Assembly: GCA_002007465.1 (NCBI GenBank)
Contig: LNAC01000018.1
Location: 5,621,475 to 5,685,474 of the forward strand
Origin: Ailurus styani
Lineage: Eukaryota > Chordata > Mammalia > Carnivora > Ailuridae
Reading direction: 5' to 3'
Length of the DNA stretch: 64,000 nt
Shown here: positions 46,191 through 56,577 of the stretch, in pieces
How the letters are laid out: every line of letters begins with the position of its first letter
Position numbering within the stretch: the stretch's first letter is position 1
The notes under the pieces: model-generated
What the model saw: only the letters and a program-made list of their open reading frames with translations
Told to the model about the DNA's origin: nothing
The model's database searches: none
Position numbers and translations under genes: made by a program

Positions 46191-47957
46191 ATAAAAAGGT
46201 AAAAGGAAGTAAACCCCTCTCACCTTACCTATCATTTTCTCATGTGAAAACACTTCTCTACAGAGTACTTCTAACAAGAGAGACACTTAGGACTTAAAAA
46301 AAACCTCCAGGGTCTGAAAGCTAAAAGACTTTTTTCCTCTACTTCACAAAGGCCCCAGTATCACCAATGACATTAACATAGTGAAAATCCAAAAAAGGAA
46401 AATTAAGAACAGAAAGACTGTAAAATTCTGCTCAGGGGCCCGTCACCATACACATTTTACTTCTTCAGCCTAAAAGTGTTTCCTTTGGGTGTCCTAGGGC
46501 AAGAGAAACACCATAAGAAAAAGGAGGCAGACTGTTTTATAATACTAAAAAATCGAGGACAGGTTCTAAAAATATAATAGAATTTTGCCCTATGAACAGA
46601 AAATCTCTAAATGCTATAAATTCCTTCTGTCTGGCTCTTTTTTGTCACACTATCATCTATGTCAAAAGAGCTATTTCTCTTACGCAAGACTGACCCAAAG
46701 TCTATCCTTTCTCAGGTAGCTTAAATACTGATTACATCAATGTCATCTAGGATGAATGACTTCAGGCATAGGATTTGTTAAAAATGTCTCCTCAGCCTGC
46801 CAGGGAAGCTTCTTACTTGGGTGGGTGCTGTCAACCATGACTAAACTGAACCAAGAGAAATATATTTTAAAATATTAATATGGCTTGGCACCTTCCTGAT
46901 GCTAATCCTTCCAGGCCCACCCCAATGGCACAACTGGGAAATTAACTGGAGAAAAGCAATCTTCCCTCTGCTCTCTACTTTCAGATGCTCCTCCTCTACA
47001 GCTCTGCCATGCACAGACTCATTTTATACATATACAGAGACAGAACATGCGCACACACACAAATAACTCTCGGCAGGAACCAAAAATCAAAGCCTAACCC
47101 CACGGTTTTGAAGTGAGCAAGTCCAATTTCCTTCTTTGTAGCCCTTGACACATGCTGGCTGGGAGCCGTCTGGATTTTTTTCTGCCTTGTTCCTGCACCA
47201 GAAGGCTCTGCACTGCAGGTCAGGGGATGATAAGGAAATGAACAGTGTAATTTCCAAGGCCTCTGAACACAGCCCTGTCAGCAGCTCTGGAGGCGGGTTA
47301 CTCAAGCATGGCTTGAAGAGTGAAAACCACAGAGAGGAGGGCTCAGCCAGCCAGCAGTGGCAGGATCTCAGCTGTGTATGTTACTGCCACCTCCAGCCTG
47401 AAAGCCCAAGCCCCGCTGCCTCCCTGGATGAGCTCTGCTGGTAAAAGCTCTTATACCCAAATGGCAAAAATACAAGTTCGCATTGGGGAAGGAAGATTAA
47501 GAACCAGGACTTAGATTTTTCCATGCACTCTTGTGTAGAAACAAAAAGCATTTAGTGCTCTTCCAGCATACACGAGATTGCACAGGCTGGCAAACCCACA
47601 ATAACATCTATCCAATATACCCAACCCCATAGGGATATGGCCAGAAAGGAAACTTAATTTATATGAAATGTGAAATTCAATAGGCTACTTCAAGATTTTT
47701 TAAAGCCAATATTCGGTCTCTCCCCTTCTCCAAACCCCACTATAAATATTAGGACCTTTAGAACCCATCACCAGCATGAAAATTTCCCAACCCAGGTTTG
47801 GATCTTCTTCTGAGCACAGTGCTCAAAATCTTAACAAACATGTTTATCTATTTATACTGGGCTTCCTATATAGGCGGAATGTAGTTATATTTCAGCCCAT
47901 TATTGCCTAGAACAGACTGAGACATATTTTAACTTAAATCATGTTTTTCTTTCTTTC
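46191..47957. other. SINE-free, mostly single-copy intronic block
   Basis: About 1.8 kb without a recognised repeat. 47100-47460 is GC-richer than its surroundings and carries overlapping open frames on both strands, as expected of GC-rich DNA; no domain was recognised. A regulatory role is possible but not shown. Confidence 0.5.
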
Positions 47958-48200
47958 TAATATTTATTGAATGTTTCCTACTGAATGCCACACACTGTTC
48001 AAAGTGTTTTATATGCATTAACTAATTTAATCTCATAACAACCCTATGTAGGAACTATTGTTTCCCCTCATTTCACAGTTGAAAAAACGGAGGTAGAGCA
48101 GTTAAGTAACTTGCTCAAGATCACTCAGTAAGTGGCAAAGCTGGGATACAAACCAGGTAGTCTGGCTCCAGAGATTATACTCTTAACCACTAAATTATAG
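47958..48200 (-). mobile_element. MIR SINE, antisense
   Basis: ATATTTATTGAATGTTTCCT, ATGCATTAACTAATTTAATC, AGTTAAGTAACTTGCTCAAG, AGTCTGGCTCCAGAGATTAT: near-complete reverse MIR. Confidence 0.9.
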
Positions 48201-48289
48201 ATAAAAAATGATGTGAAATTTAAGTTTAGAATGAAAGCTAGTGTTTTAGGTCAGAAGTGGTTCCCAATTCTCACCTTAAAGAGAAAATT

Positions 48290-48475
48290 CACAATGGTTC
48301 TCAAATGTTACAAAGTATATAGCAATTATCTGGAGAGACTTGTCGAAGATTTTGGGCCCCTACTCCTAAAACATGCTTAGCAGAACTGGGGAAGGTTCAA
48401 GAATCTGCATTTTGACACTCAGGTGATGTGATACACATGGTTTTATGGGACACACTTTTAGGGACTCCAGTACAG
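48290..48475 (+). mobile_element. MER5-like hAT-Charlie fossil
   Basis: ACAATGGTTCTCAAATGTTA start, TTATCTGGAGAGACTTGTCG, TTTTGGGCCCCTACTCC, AAGAATCTGCATTTTGACAC and a CAGGTGATGTGATACACATG end follow MER5 order. Confidence 0.75.
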
Positions 48476-48479
48476 ATGG

Positions 48480-48575
48480 TAAACTGTAAGGTCCAAAGAG
48501 CAGGAAACTTCTCTGTTTTATTCACTAGGACATGCCAAGGACCAAGCACAATACCTGGAATCTAAAATGCACTCA
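48480..48575 (+). repeat. Possible L2 3' end
   Basis: TAAGGTCCAAAGAGCAGGAA and GGACCAAGCACAATACCTGG resemble an L2 3' end. Confidence 0.5.
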
Positions 48576-48622
48576 ATTGTGAACTATACCTCAATTAAAA
48601 TTTTTTTAATAAAAGTAAATAA

Positions 48623-48827
48623 AGGGGCACCTGGGTGGCTCAGTGGGTTAAAGCCTCTGCCTTCAGCTCAGGTCATGATCTCAGGGTCCTGGGATCAAGC
48701 CCCACATAAGACTTTCTACTCAGCAGGGAGCCTGCCTCCTCCTCTCTCTGCCTGCCTCTCTACCTACTTGTAATCTCGCTCTCTGTCAAATAAATAAATA
48801 AATAAATACTCTTAAGAAAAAAAAAAA
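48623..48827 (+). mobile_element. Young sense SINEC
   Basis: GGGGCACCTGGGTGGCTCAG head. TSD aaagtaaataaa / aaggtaaataaa. Confidence 0.94.
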
Positions 48828-48839
48828 GGTAAATAAAAT

Positions 48840-51183
48840 GCACTTAATGTACTGAATAAATGGCATTCAACAGTATATTTTATAAAACAGTTACTATCAC
48901 AATACATTTAAGGTCTACCTACTGGTGATATATATGTCAAAGAAGCAACAGGGTTTTTTTTCTTACCTGCAATTGCAAAAAAAGAGGGAACTGGCAATAC
49001 CTCAATGATTACAATGGAAATCTGAATGCAATATTTCAGAAAACACACATATACACACAAACCAAGCTCAAAGTAGCAATTTAAAAGTAACTTCCCTCTT
49101 TATATGTAACAGGATAATAAGATAGTTTTAACACCAGCTGTAAAGAGTTCTTTGCAAACATAGCCATCATACCAAAGAAACCTAAACTCAAGGGATCTTT
49201 TGTTTATTAAGCATCTACAATGTTAAAATCAGTATGAAAAATAATGAAAGCAGTTTCAAGAGTATCTGGGAATTTATATCTAATGTTTCTAAGGTAGTTT
49301 TTAGAATGGGAAAACAGAGAATCCCTCAAAACAACTGAAGACTTTTAATAACCCCGGAGTAACAATATGCCATAAGAACTTGGTCACCAAAAACCTGGTT
49401 TCTAAGCCTCGCTTTGCTATTGACCACCTGTGAGAGCCTAGGAAAGTCACATGACCTCCCTGGTCTTAGTTTCTTCTTCCATAAAATGAGGAGATTGGAC
49501 AAGATAATTCTTCTGTGGGCCCTCCTTGAATTACAACACCCAGATGGAAAACAGAGCTACTGAAGAAAAAATAAATTAAGCTCAGGCTCTGTTGCATCTC
49601 TGTCCCACATAAATACCAAATTCTTTTTAATTTTTTCCATGTAGGAAAATGCTTGAGGGCATTTGGCTTCAGGAAGCATGGCTGACTGCTATGTCATCAA
49701 TAGCTGAGAAAGAACAGCTAGTGAAGGAGGCTTTAAGAGAGAAAACCTTGAATCAGAAGGAAAAAAAAAGAGACCTGACCTTGATTGGGCAATGAGGAAT
49801 TGTAACACGAGAGAATTGAGCTGGAAGGCATAAACTAGGGCAGGAAAACAAAACCAAGGGCAAAGGAAGATGCTCTTAGAACACAGGATATGATAGCAAG
49901 CATGATCAGAAGGGGAAAGGGCAAAGAGCACACTTAATGGGGGTTTTTTGTATCCTAAACTAAGGGGGGAAAGTGGTAAGATATGTAGCAGTCTGAGAGT
50001 AACAGAAGCTGAGACCCAAAACAGGGGGAAAGCAGAATGCAGACTGTTCCTACCTTGCAAGATCAAAAACAGCAGGTAAAGAGGCAGCGGAGCTTCTAGC
50101 TGCAAACCTCTAGATCCTTTAGTCACTAGAGCCTACTGGTTACTTAATATGATTTGAAAAAATGAGTCTCACCTTAAATTCCTGGTTTAAGCCCTTGATT
50201 CTGACAAGAGCCTGGACTGCAGGACAGACTCAGTATAGATACAACACTGCCTTCTATGGTTTGTAAATTCTTTTTTTCTTGCCTGTCAGAGTGGCAACGC
50301 AAGCACTAAGCTTGGAACATTCAGGCAGGCACCCTTCCTCCCCTTCCATCCCTAACTTAACAATCTATCAATCAAACCAAAGGCAAGGGAACAGGCAGGA
50401 GCCAAAAGGCTCTGTCTTGTTTATTCCTCAACATTCCCTCCCCCATCTCTTCAGCTGGCAAGAAGTATGAGCAGGAGTGTTCAATAACAATTCAGGGCAG
50501 CTGCAGTTGCTAAGAGCCGTCTCTGGTCTCTCCTAGAACTCTGGGAAACAGCATAGAAAGCCCTTCCAGAGAAAGGTATGGTGGAGCCTAAGCAGGATCC
50601 CATGAAGGGAAATCTACATTTTTGGCCAATAGGAAATTCCCTCAGCCACAGCCTGAGATAGGTAACTAGATGAGAAAGAAGGTCCTGAGGTAGATAATCT
50701 GAATACTCAAATCTCCCTCATTAGCTAGTGGTAGATATATCACAATTTTACCCTACACCACAAACTCTATTTTCTCCAGTTTCCAGGGTGGAGGCGGGAG
50801 GGGGAGGGGCAGGCGGAGATGGTGGTTAGGGGGAGACATCTGTCAAGACACTTCCCAATTTTATGAGTTTTCTTCCTTAAGGACAGCTCCAAGCTCAGAG
50901 TATATAATTCCCAGATTATATCAAAACATCTGTTTTGCTGTTTTAGTTCTGTTGGTTGTCCCCACATAGAAGGAACATTCCAAACTAATTAGGGCATAGG
51001 CAAGCCCGTATCTCAGAGAGAAAATCTTAAAAGTTTTCACAGACTTAGCGAATAAACTATAATAGTAATCATCACTGAGCCCCTATTATACTCTAAACCC
51101 TGGAGTCCTTATTTCCCAAAAGCTGATCTGCTCTAAGATTCCTAGCCTTCTTTCCCCTTAAGTCTTCCCCTCCTCCCATTCTA
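48840..51183. other. SINE-free intronic block
   Basis: About 2.3 kb with no SINE. 50790-50835 is G-rich (GGCGGGAGGGGGAGGGGCAGGCGG-type, by position). A 145-codon minus frame at 49689-50126 is hydrophobic and without recognisable domain. No exon called. Confidence 0.5.
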
Positions 51184-51389
51184 TTTTTTTTCTTTTTTTT
51201 TTTTTTAAAGATTTTATTTATTCATTTGACATACAGAGAGAGATTACAAGTAGGCAGAGAGAGAGGAGAGAGGAGGAAGCAGGCTCCCTGCTGAGCAGAG
51301 AGCCCGATGTGGGCCTCGATCCCAGGACCCTGGGATCATGACCTGAGCCGAAGGCAGCGGCTTTAACCCACTGAGCCACCCAGGCGCCC
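51184..51389 (-). mobile_element. Young antisense SINEC
   Basis: Full-length. TSD cccctcctcccattcta at 51167-51183 and 51390-51406. Confidence 0.97.
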
Positions 51390-51406
51390 CCCCTCCTCCC
51401 ATTCTA

Positions 51407-52013
51407 GAAACACTCTCTCCCTCCACAGTGTTTTCATCTCCTAGCAACTTCCTAACATTTAAATAATTATTTCAATGATCAAAGGCTTGATGGAAAAGCA
51501 CCCCCAGAACCAGACTGTTCAAAAGGGTTGAGGGAATAGGGAAAGGAACTGAGAAACCAGGTTTTGGCTTATAGTAACATCAAACTGCACAGCAACTTTC
51601 TGCTTCTAGAAGTACTTCCCAACAATTTTATCTTTCGTCCAAAAAGTGAAGCAGTCTCTCTCCCTTTTCTCTCTCATTCCATTGCCCCACTGTCAGTCTC
51701 CTTGGGAGACAAGGCTTACATACCACAGCTACATTATGAAGGGGCAAACCTCCCTGGCACCAAGGTGTTTTCTTAGCTGAATACACAGCATCTTTCAGCC
51801 CAATTATAATCTGAAAGGCAGCCACCCAACTGGTCAGTGGGCCTCCAAGAGAAAACAAGTTCCATTTGCTACTCTATTGGAGACTATCATAGACATTTAG
51901 ACTTAAATCCAACATGAAGCTCAGCATCATTAATCCTTTCACCTGCAGATGACTACTGGGGCTACAACACTGTAACATGAGTCAAGAGTTCTAAACAGAA
52001 AGGAAAATGAAAT
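51407..52013. other. Unassigned, mostly single-copy sequence
   Basis: No recognised repeat or exon. Confidence 0.45.
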
Positions 52014-52022
52014 CCACTTTTC

Positions 52023-52232
52023 GGGGTTCCTGGGTGGCTCAGTGGGTTGGGTGTCCGCCTTCGGCTCAGGTCATTATCCCAGTGTCCTGGGATAGAGCCC
52101 CACATCAAGCTCCCTGCTAGGTGGTAAACCTGCTTCTCCCTCTGCCTGCTGCTGCTCCCCCTGCTTGTGCATGCACACGTGCACACTCTCTCTGTCAAAC
52201 AAACAAACAAACAAACCTTAAAAAAAAAGTGG
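52023..52232 (+). mobile_element. Sense SINEC, nearest SINE downstream of exon 2
   Basis: GGGGTTCCTGGGTGGCTCAG head and an (AAAC)n tail; flanks share ccacttttc. Antisense to the ZNF609 transcript; lies about 1.57 kb past the exon 2 donor and is opposite in orientation to the SINE at 56281. Confidence 0.93.
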
Positions 52233-52241
52233 CCACTTTTC

Positions 52242-53796
52242 AGCACAGGAAGAACAGTGATTATGGACATGGATATATGGCAAGAGTTTATTGCAGCCAG
52301 ATGTAGGGAACAGTCTAATGGGCCTGGAACAGAAGCAAGAACTGGTACTCCTAAGCCTCTTTAAAACAGTATTATCCATCTGCACCCCAGAGAAAATGGT
52401 AAATCACAGCCAGCACAGGACAAGCCATGCCAGTAGCCAGCTGGAACTTGATGCTGCTGAGGTGGACTATAGCATCTGTCACCTAAACACAGACAGCTTT
52501 TCTCTGCCAGCTGCTTCTGGTGAAAGGGAATGAACCATTGTGTTATTAGTGGAAGAAAATTCGCAGCCCTGTTACCAGGGAAGCCCAGATGTTGCAAAGA
52601 GCTACAGATGTGCCGGAGGCAAAGAACAAAATACCTACAGCAAAGAAAGCACAAGCTACCACTGGAATCCAGGCACGGAGAGGGCACCACCACACAAACA
52701 TACACATGCAGCCTCTATTTATTAACACTTACATATGGAAATAGGTATTCCCTGTTGCAGCTGATGTAATTACAGAGAAACCAATTTATATTGCATCTGC
52801 TGGGATCAGCTGAAAGCACAGGGTGAGCAAATACAGAGCGGAAAAATCAAGAGCCAGTGAAGAGCTCATCACCAGGCCAGCCGCTTTGCAGGAAATTGTA
52901 AGCTGCTGAAGTTTAAGGCAGCCTGAGCTGACCCTAGACTCACACCTATTCTGCTCCAGCCCTGCATGCTCTATTTCCTGAGACATGAACTAAGATCTTC
53001 TTCCCAGAGGAGGAGAGGCCCTCCTAGGGCTGCTAGCACCTGTCCTTCCAACTCAAGCAGAAGGTAAGATATCACTACACTGTTTGGCGGCTACTAAACC
53101 ACCAGGACACTTTGATTACCAATAGTTGAGCGAGATACTTGGCCAAGAACTATACCTTTAATGGCCAAATAATCCCTTTCAAGGCCAAACATGCGTAGCC
53201 ACAATGCTAACTCGTAAGGCCTGATTAAGTACCTCTTAGTACAGTCAATATCTCTTGCTCCCTTCTTTACCTGCCCCTTTGCTCCTTGGTAGCTACCAAT
53301 AAAACACTTGGCAGATATCATACCATGAAACTTATTTAACCCCCTCTCTCCCAGAAACCCAGCAGCACCATTTATTCCATTAAGAAGAGCACTCAACCGA
53401 AAGCCTATCAACAACTTACAAAGTTTACCAATGACTGTGAGGATGAAATACCAGCAAGCTGGGGACCACAAAGGCTGATGCCAGTCTCCAGCAACAAGTG
53501 TCAGAAGGTTGAACAAGGACAAGGTGGCAGATTCTCAACTTGACTTAGAGAAAATTTATTCTACCAAGTAGCTGTCCCCAACAAAAGGAATTCTCCAAAA
53601 TGCCCAGGCCTGCTGTTAATGAATCTGTAGAGAATCCCCTAATTTGGAACAAAACCACATTATCATTACCAGCTGCTCTGACCTTGTAAATTGGTCATTA
53701 CCCACAAACTAACGAGCCTCCCACAGAGTGCACAAAGCATTTGGTGGTTAGTCCAGGGCAGTTCTGACTGGCAGTAGGCAGCCAGATCTGGCCACC
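52242..53796. other. Repeat-free intron 2 sequence next to exon 2
   Basis: No repeat was recognised in about 1.55 kb. An unusually open minus frame of 142 codons occupies 53094-53522. Minus-strand AATAAA signals occur at 53371-53376 and 53555-53560. Confidence 0.55.
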
Positions 53797-53805
53797 TCTT
53801 ACCTT
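53797..53805 (-). promoter_or_regulatory. 5' splice site of ZNF609 intron 2
   Basis: AAG/GTAAGA on the minus strand is close to the U1 consensus. If it were not used, the frame would run 34 codons into the intron and stop at 53700-53698. Confidence 0.93.
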
Positions 53806-54549
53806 TTCAGACTTGACTTTCTTTAGCGGGCGACACTCATTCTCCCCTTCCTCTGGCTCCGGTTTAGCTCCCAAAGGATTGAGCGCTGCCCCAGGCTCAA
53901 TAGCTATACTCCCAAGTGGCTCCACAGCTCCTGTATCCACCCCTGCACTTCCATCATACTGACCACCCCGTCCTCCCAAGGGAACTGGCTGGAGGACCCC
54001 AGGATCCTTTTCTGAACAAGTCCCCACTCCTTCGCTTCTCTCCTTCTTGCTCTTAGATGAGCTGTTCTCCTTCTCCTTTTTGGAGCCGGCTACACTGCGG
54101 GATGCCTTAGCCGCCTTCTCTGAGCCCTTGGGAGCAATAGCAGCAACCAGGCTTCCTGCATTGGCACCATCTCCTGAGCGTCCCTGCACCTCTTTCTTGC
54201 TAGCTGCCCCCTCACTTGGAGTGAACAGGGAAGTCCCTGGAGTGGGTTTGCTAGTGTCTTTGCCACTCTTATTCCTTTTGGATTTTGATTTGCCTTCCTT
54301 CCCTTGAGGACCTGGCACTGGGGTCACAAACTTGATGTTGTCTGGTAGTGTGGCCACAGCATTGGGAGCCGGTATCCCCACCTCCTTTGAGCCTGACATT
54401 TCCAGTTTCTGCTGGTCCTTTTCCAGATCGGCGTCCAGGTCAATGATGAGATTCCCTACTCCAATGTCCCATTCATCCCCACTGTCGTATGTCTCAACCG
54501 GGTTTGCATCCACTCCTTTCCCTCCGGAGGCTCCACTGCTCAAGGACAT
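53803..54549 (-). CDS. ZNF609: ZNF609 N-terminal coding part (exon 2, codons 1-249)
   Basis: The minus-strand frame from the ATG at 54549-54547 gives a 249-residue N-terminus recognised as ZNF609: it starts MSLSSGASGGKGVDANPVET, followed by an acidic stretch containing DSGDEWDIGVGNLIIDLDAD. No domain fold is visible. The rest is low-complexity, with basic clusters (KSKSKRNKSGKD, SKSKKERSE, PLKKVKSEK) that look like nuclear-localisation signals, and a VKSE sumoylation-type motif (K246) three residues before the exon end. ZNF609 is a nuclear protein of roughly 1,400 residues with one C2H2 finger encoded in a later exon outside this window; it is known to work with NIPBL and the Integrator complex in transcription. 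The ATG has A at -3. An in-frame ATG eight codons upstream (54573) also lies in the exon, but the MSLSS start matches the known protein. The coding part ends in phase 0 at the donor. The gene is partial here because of the window, not because of damage. Confidence 0.97.
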
Positions 54550-54676
54550 CTTAGAGTCAACGTCCCACCTCAAGATTCAAGGCTCTTCCTTGCCCCCAGC
54601 TTTCCTATTTTCAGCTTCAGCTATGTTCTCAGACCTGCCACATTGGTCAGTACATGCCCAGTGGACAACATCATTG
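54550..54676 (-). other. ZNF609: ZNF609 5' UTR part in exon 2
   Basis: These 127 nt lie between the exon 2 acceptor and the MSLSS start codon. They contain several upstream ATGs with very short reading frames (described separately) and an in-frame ATG at 54573. In the circular RNA this segment would sit directly after the back-splice and before the ATG, where any cap-independent initiation element would have to act. Confidence 0.9.
54621..54674 (-). other. Upstream ORF of 17 codons in ZNF609 5' UTR
   Basis: Starting at exon nucleotide 3, two successive ATG codons open a 17-codon frame ending at TAG, before the main start. Two shorter upstream ORFs follow at 54647-54655 (ATG-TAC-TGA) and 54629-54643 (four codons). 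They may lower initiation at the main ATG in the linear mRNA. Coding value is unknown. Confidence 0.5.
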
Positions 54677-54710
54677 CTGGAAAAAGAAAATTTAAAGAGC
54701 TGTTAAAGGA
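54677..54710 (-). promoter_or_regulatory. 3' splice site of ZNF609 intron 1 with branch-point candidate
   Basis: Read on the minus strand, a pyrimidine-rich run (ttctttttcc) precedes AG at 54678-54677. A branch-point candidate tttaac has its adenosine at 54703, 27 nt before the exon. The same element ends in a second AG (tcctttaacag, near 54700), a possible weak alternative acceptor 24 nt upstream. Confidence 0.85.
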
Positions 54711-56280
54711 AACAATACAGGCAAGGAGACAGCCTGAAATAAACTCCCACACAAAACAGACTGTTCCTAGGGGGCTATCACATCACAATGGACAAGACAA
54801 ACAGGTTCAATTGTATTTCTAACCAAGTCACATTGGACCAAGAAAAAGTTAATTCCCACTCCATCTCCCCAGGGGAGAGTACAGTATTTTCAAATGCCCG
54901 GAGAGTCTGTATAAGTCTTAACTAGGAATTCTCTAGAGTTAGTTTCCCATTCCCCAGAGACTTATTTCTACTACCACTGCCAGCTGGCAATCCTTCCTCA
55001 ATCAATACAGGCCCTGGCACATAACAGATTCAAGCTCTAGCACAACTGTACTCATATCCCCTTTCTCCTTGCTTCTTCATGAATTATCAGAGACTCAGAA
55101 CATGGACTTGCAAAGGCTGTAAAAGCCCTCTATTAACAGGGTCTGTCCCTAATAAAAATAATAAGGATTCCTTGTCATTCTACTGTTTTGGGGGGAAAAA
55201 TGTTATTATGGATAAGAGTGAAAGGGAAAAAGCAAGCAGAACTAGAAAAAAAATATAACATCAGTATAGAGGACAAATACTGCAACAAAAGGAGACAATC
55301 CTCAAAGAGGACTCAACTAATCAGCTTAATTTCAGTTAAATAAGCCTTATTCAGTTCAAGGTTTCAAATTACATCCAAAGAGCGTAATGCAGTATAGCCT
55401 TTCCCAGGTCCCCCTAAACTATCTATGAAGACACAGACACACATAAAAGCACACACACAAAATTTTACCCTGACTGAACACTACTAAAACCCCTAACAGC
55501 GGAGTGTGAAATAACTCTTAACACTTTTATGTAAGACTGGTGGCATGGTATTGATAAATACCAAGGTCTCACCACATGAAACAGAGATTGGCTAAAAAAG
55601 AGCGGGGATGGAGACAATTTATAACACTCCAGTCTCCTGGCTCATGAGACTTCTAGAGTGTACCATCTAGAAAATCTGGCAGCCAAGAAACACCATCCAG
55701 GTATTACTTTCTAACAAAGTGAAAGAGTTCTGTTCTTGCTCACTCCCTTGTCTACCATCTTCCTATATCCATTTAGAAAAGAAGGCTCATAGGATAACAG
55801 AGCAAACAGCAAACCAGTGGTGGCACAGTGAATCCTACAAAGTGGATTTCCAATAGTAAATGTTACAGATAGGACAGAGACATGACAAATTGTACTTTTT
55901 CACCTACTCTCTCAAGACAGTATCAAAGAACCAGGGTGCAGTTACAAGAGAAGATATCATCCCAAGACAGCAGAGCTGTCCCAAGTAAATGCTTGCTAGT
56001 AACTGGGATTTAAGAGAGAAAGGAGTGCACATTAATTTGCCATTTGATTGTAAATCTGAGAAGAAAATATATCCTTTACACAAGTAGAGAGCTTAGTACC
56101 ATTAGGAACAACTATTGCTGGCATCGAGTCTACAGAGATCTAACTTCATAAAAGGAAGAGCAAAATTGGGGGGGGGGAAGCATGATGTAAGAAGGATGAA
56201 AAAATGCCACCTGCAAGGTAAAGAAAACATTATCCCTAAAGTCAGAGAAATGATACCTCTGAAAATATCTCGAATTTTAT
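54711..56280. other. Repeat-poor intron 1 sequence next to exon 2
   Basis: No repeat family recognised in about 1.6 kb directly upstream of exon 2; no second exon visible. Confidence 0.55.
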
Positions 56281-56464
56281 TTTATTTATTTTTTTAAAGA
56301 TTTATTTACTTGAGAGAAACAGAGAGAGCACGAGTGGGGTGGGCGGGAGAGGGAGAAGCCGACTCCCTGCTAAGCAGGGAACCTGACACAGGGCTCAATC
56401 CCAGGACCTTGGGATCATGATCTGAGCTGAAGGCAGATGCTTAACTGAGCTACCTAGGCGCCCC
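56281..56464 (-). mobile_element. Antisense SINEC, nearest SINE upstream of exon 2
   Basis: TTTTTTAAAGATTTATTTAC start, GAGCTACCTAGGCGCCCC end. Flanks share aaatatctcgaatttta / aaatacctggtatttta. In transcript sense; about 1.6 kb before the exon 2 acceptor. Confidence 0.93.
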
Positions 56465-56577
56465 AAATACCTGGTATTTTAAAGAAATTTTTGTTAAAAT
56501 GTCTGGAATTCTCAATACCACCTAAGAAGACAAATGTAAATATTAGTATATATAATAAATATTACTATAGCACACCT

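Larger units (their letters stand above)
1..53802 (-). other. ZNF609: ZNF609 intron 2 (5' part)
   Basis: All sequence left of exon 2 is inferred to be intron 2, which in human exceeds 100 kb. No ORF with the character of a coding exon and with splice sites was found; the open frames are SINE, L1, microsatellite or chance frames. A nested lncRNA or unannotated alternative first exon cannot be excluded by eye. Confidence 0.8.
53803..54676 (-). other. ZNF609: ZNF609 exon 2, the circ-ZNF609 exon (874 nt)
   Basis: The exon is bounded by acceptor ttctttttccag/CAATGATG and donor GAAAAG/gtaaga on the minus strand. Its length is 874 nt, the size known for human circ-ZNF609. It holds 127 nt of 5' UTR and 747 nt of coding sequence. 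Established knowledge: this single exon is back-spliced into an abundant circular RNA in muscle and other tissues, reported to affect myoblast proliferation and to carry an ORF; whether the ORF is translated from the circle is disputed. Here, joining the exon end to its start gives AAG-CAA-TGA, so an ORF of 753 nt including stop is preserved. That this species makes the circle is inferred. Confidence 0.93.

Noticed and set aside
49689..50126. 145-codon minus-strand frame
   Set aside because: Leu/Ser/Phe-rich translation of AG-rich intron sequence; no recognisable family or exon boundaries.
54047..54706. Plus-strand frames of 86 and 124 codons over exon 2
   Set aside because: Antisense shadows of the ZNF609 coding sequence, with no known domain or splice signals.
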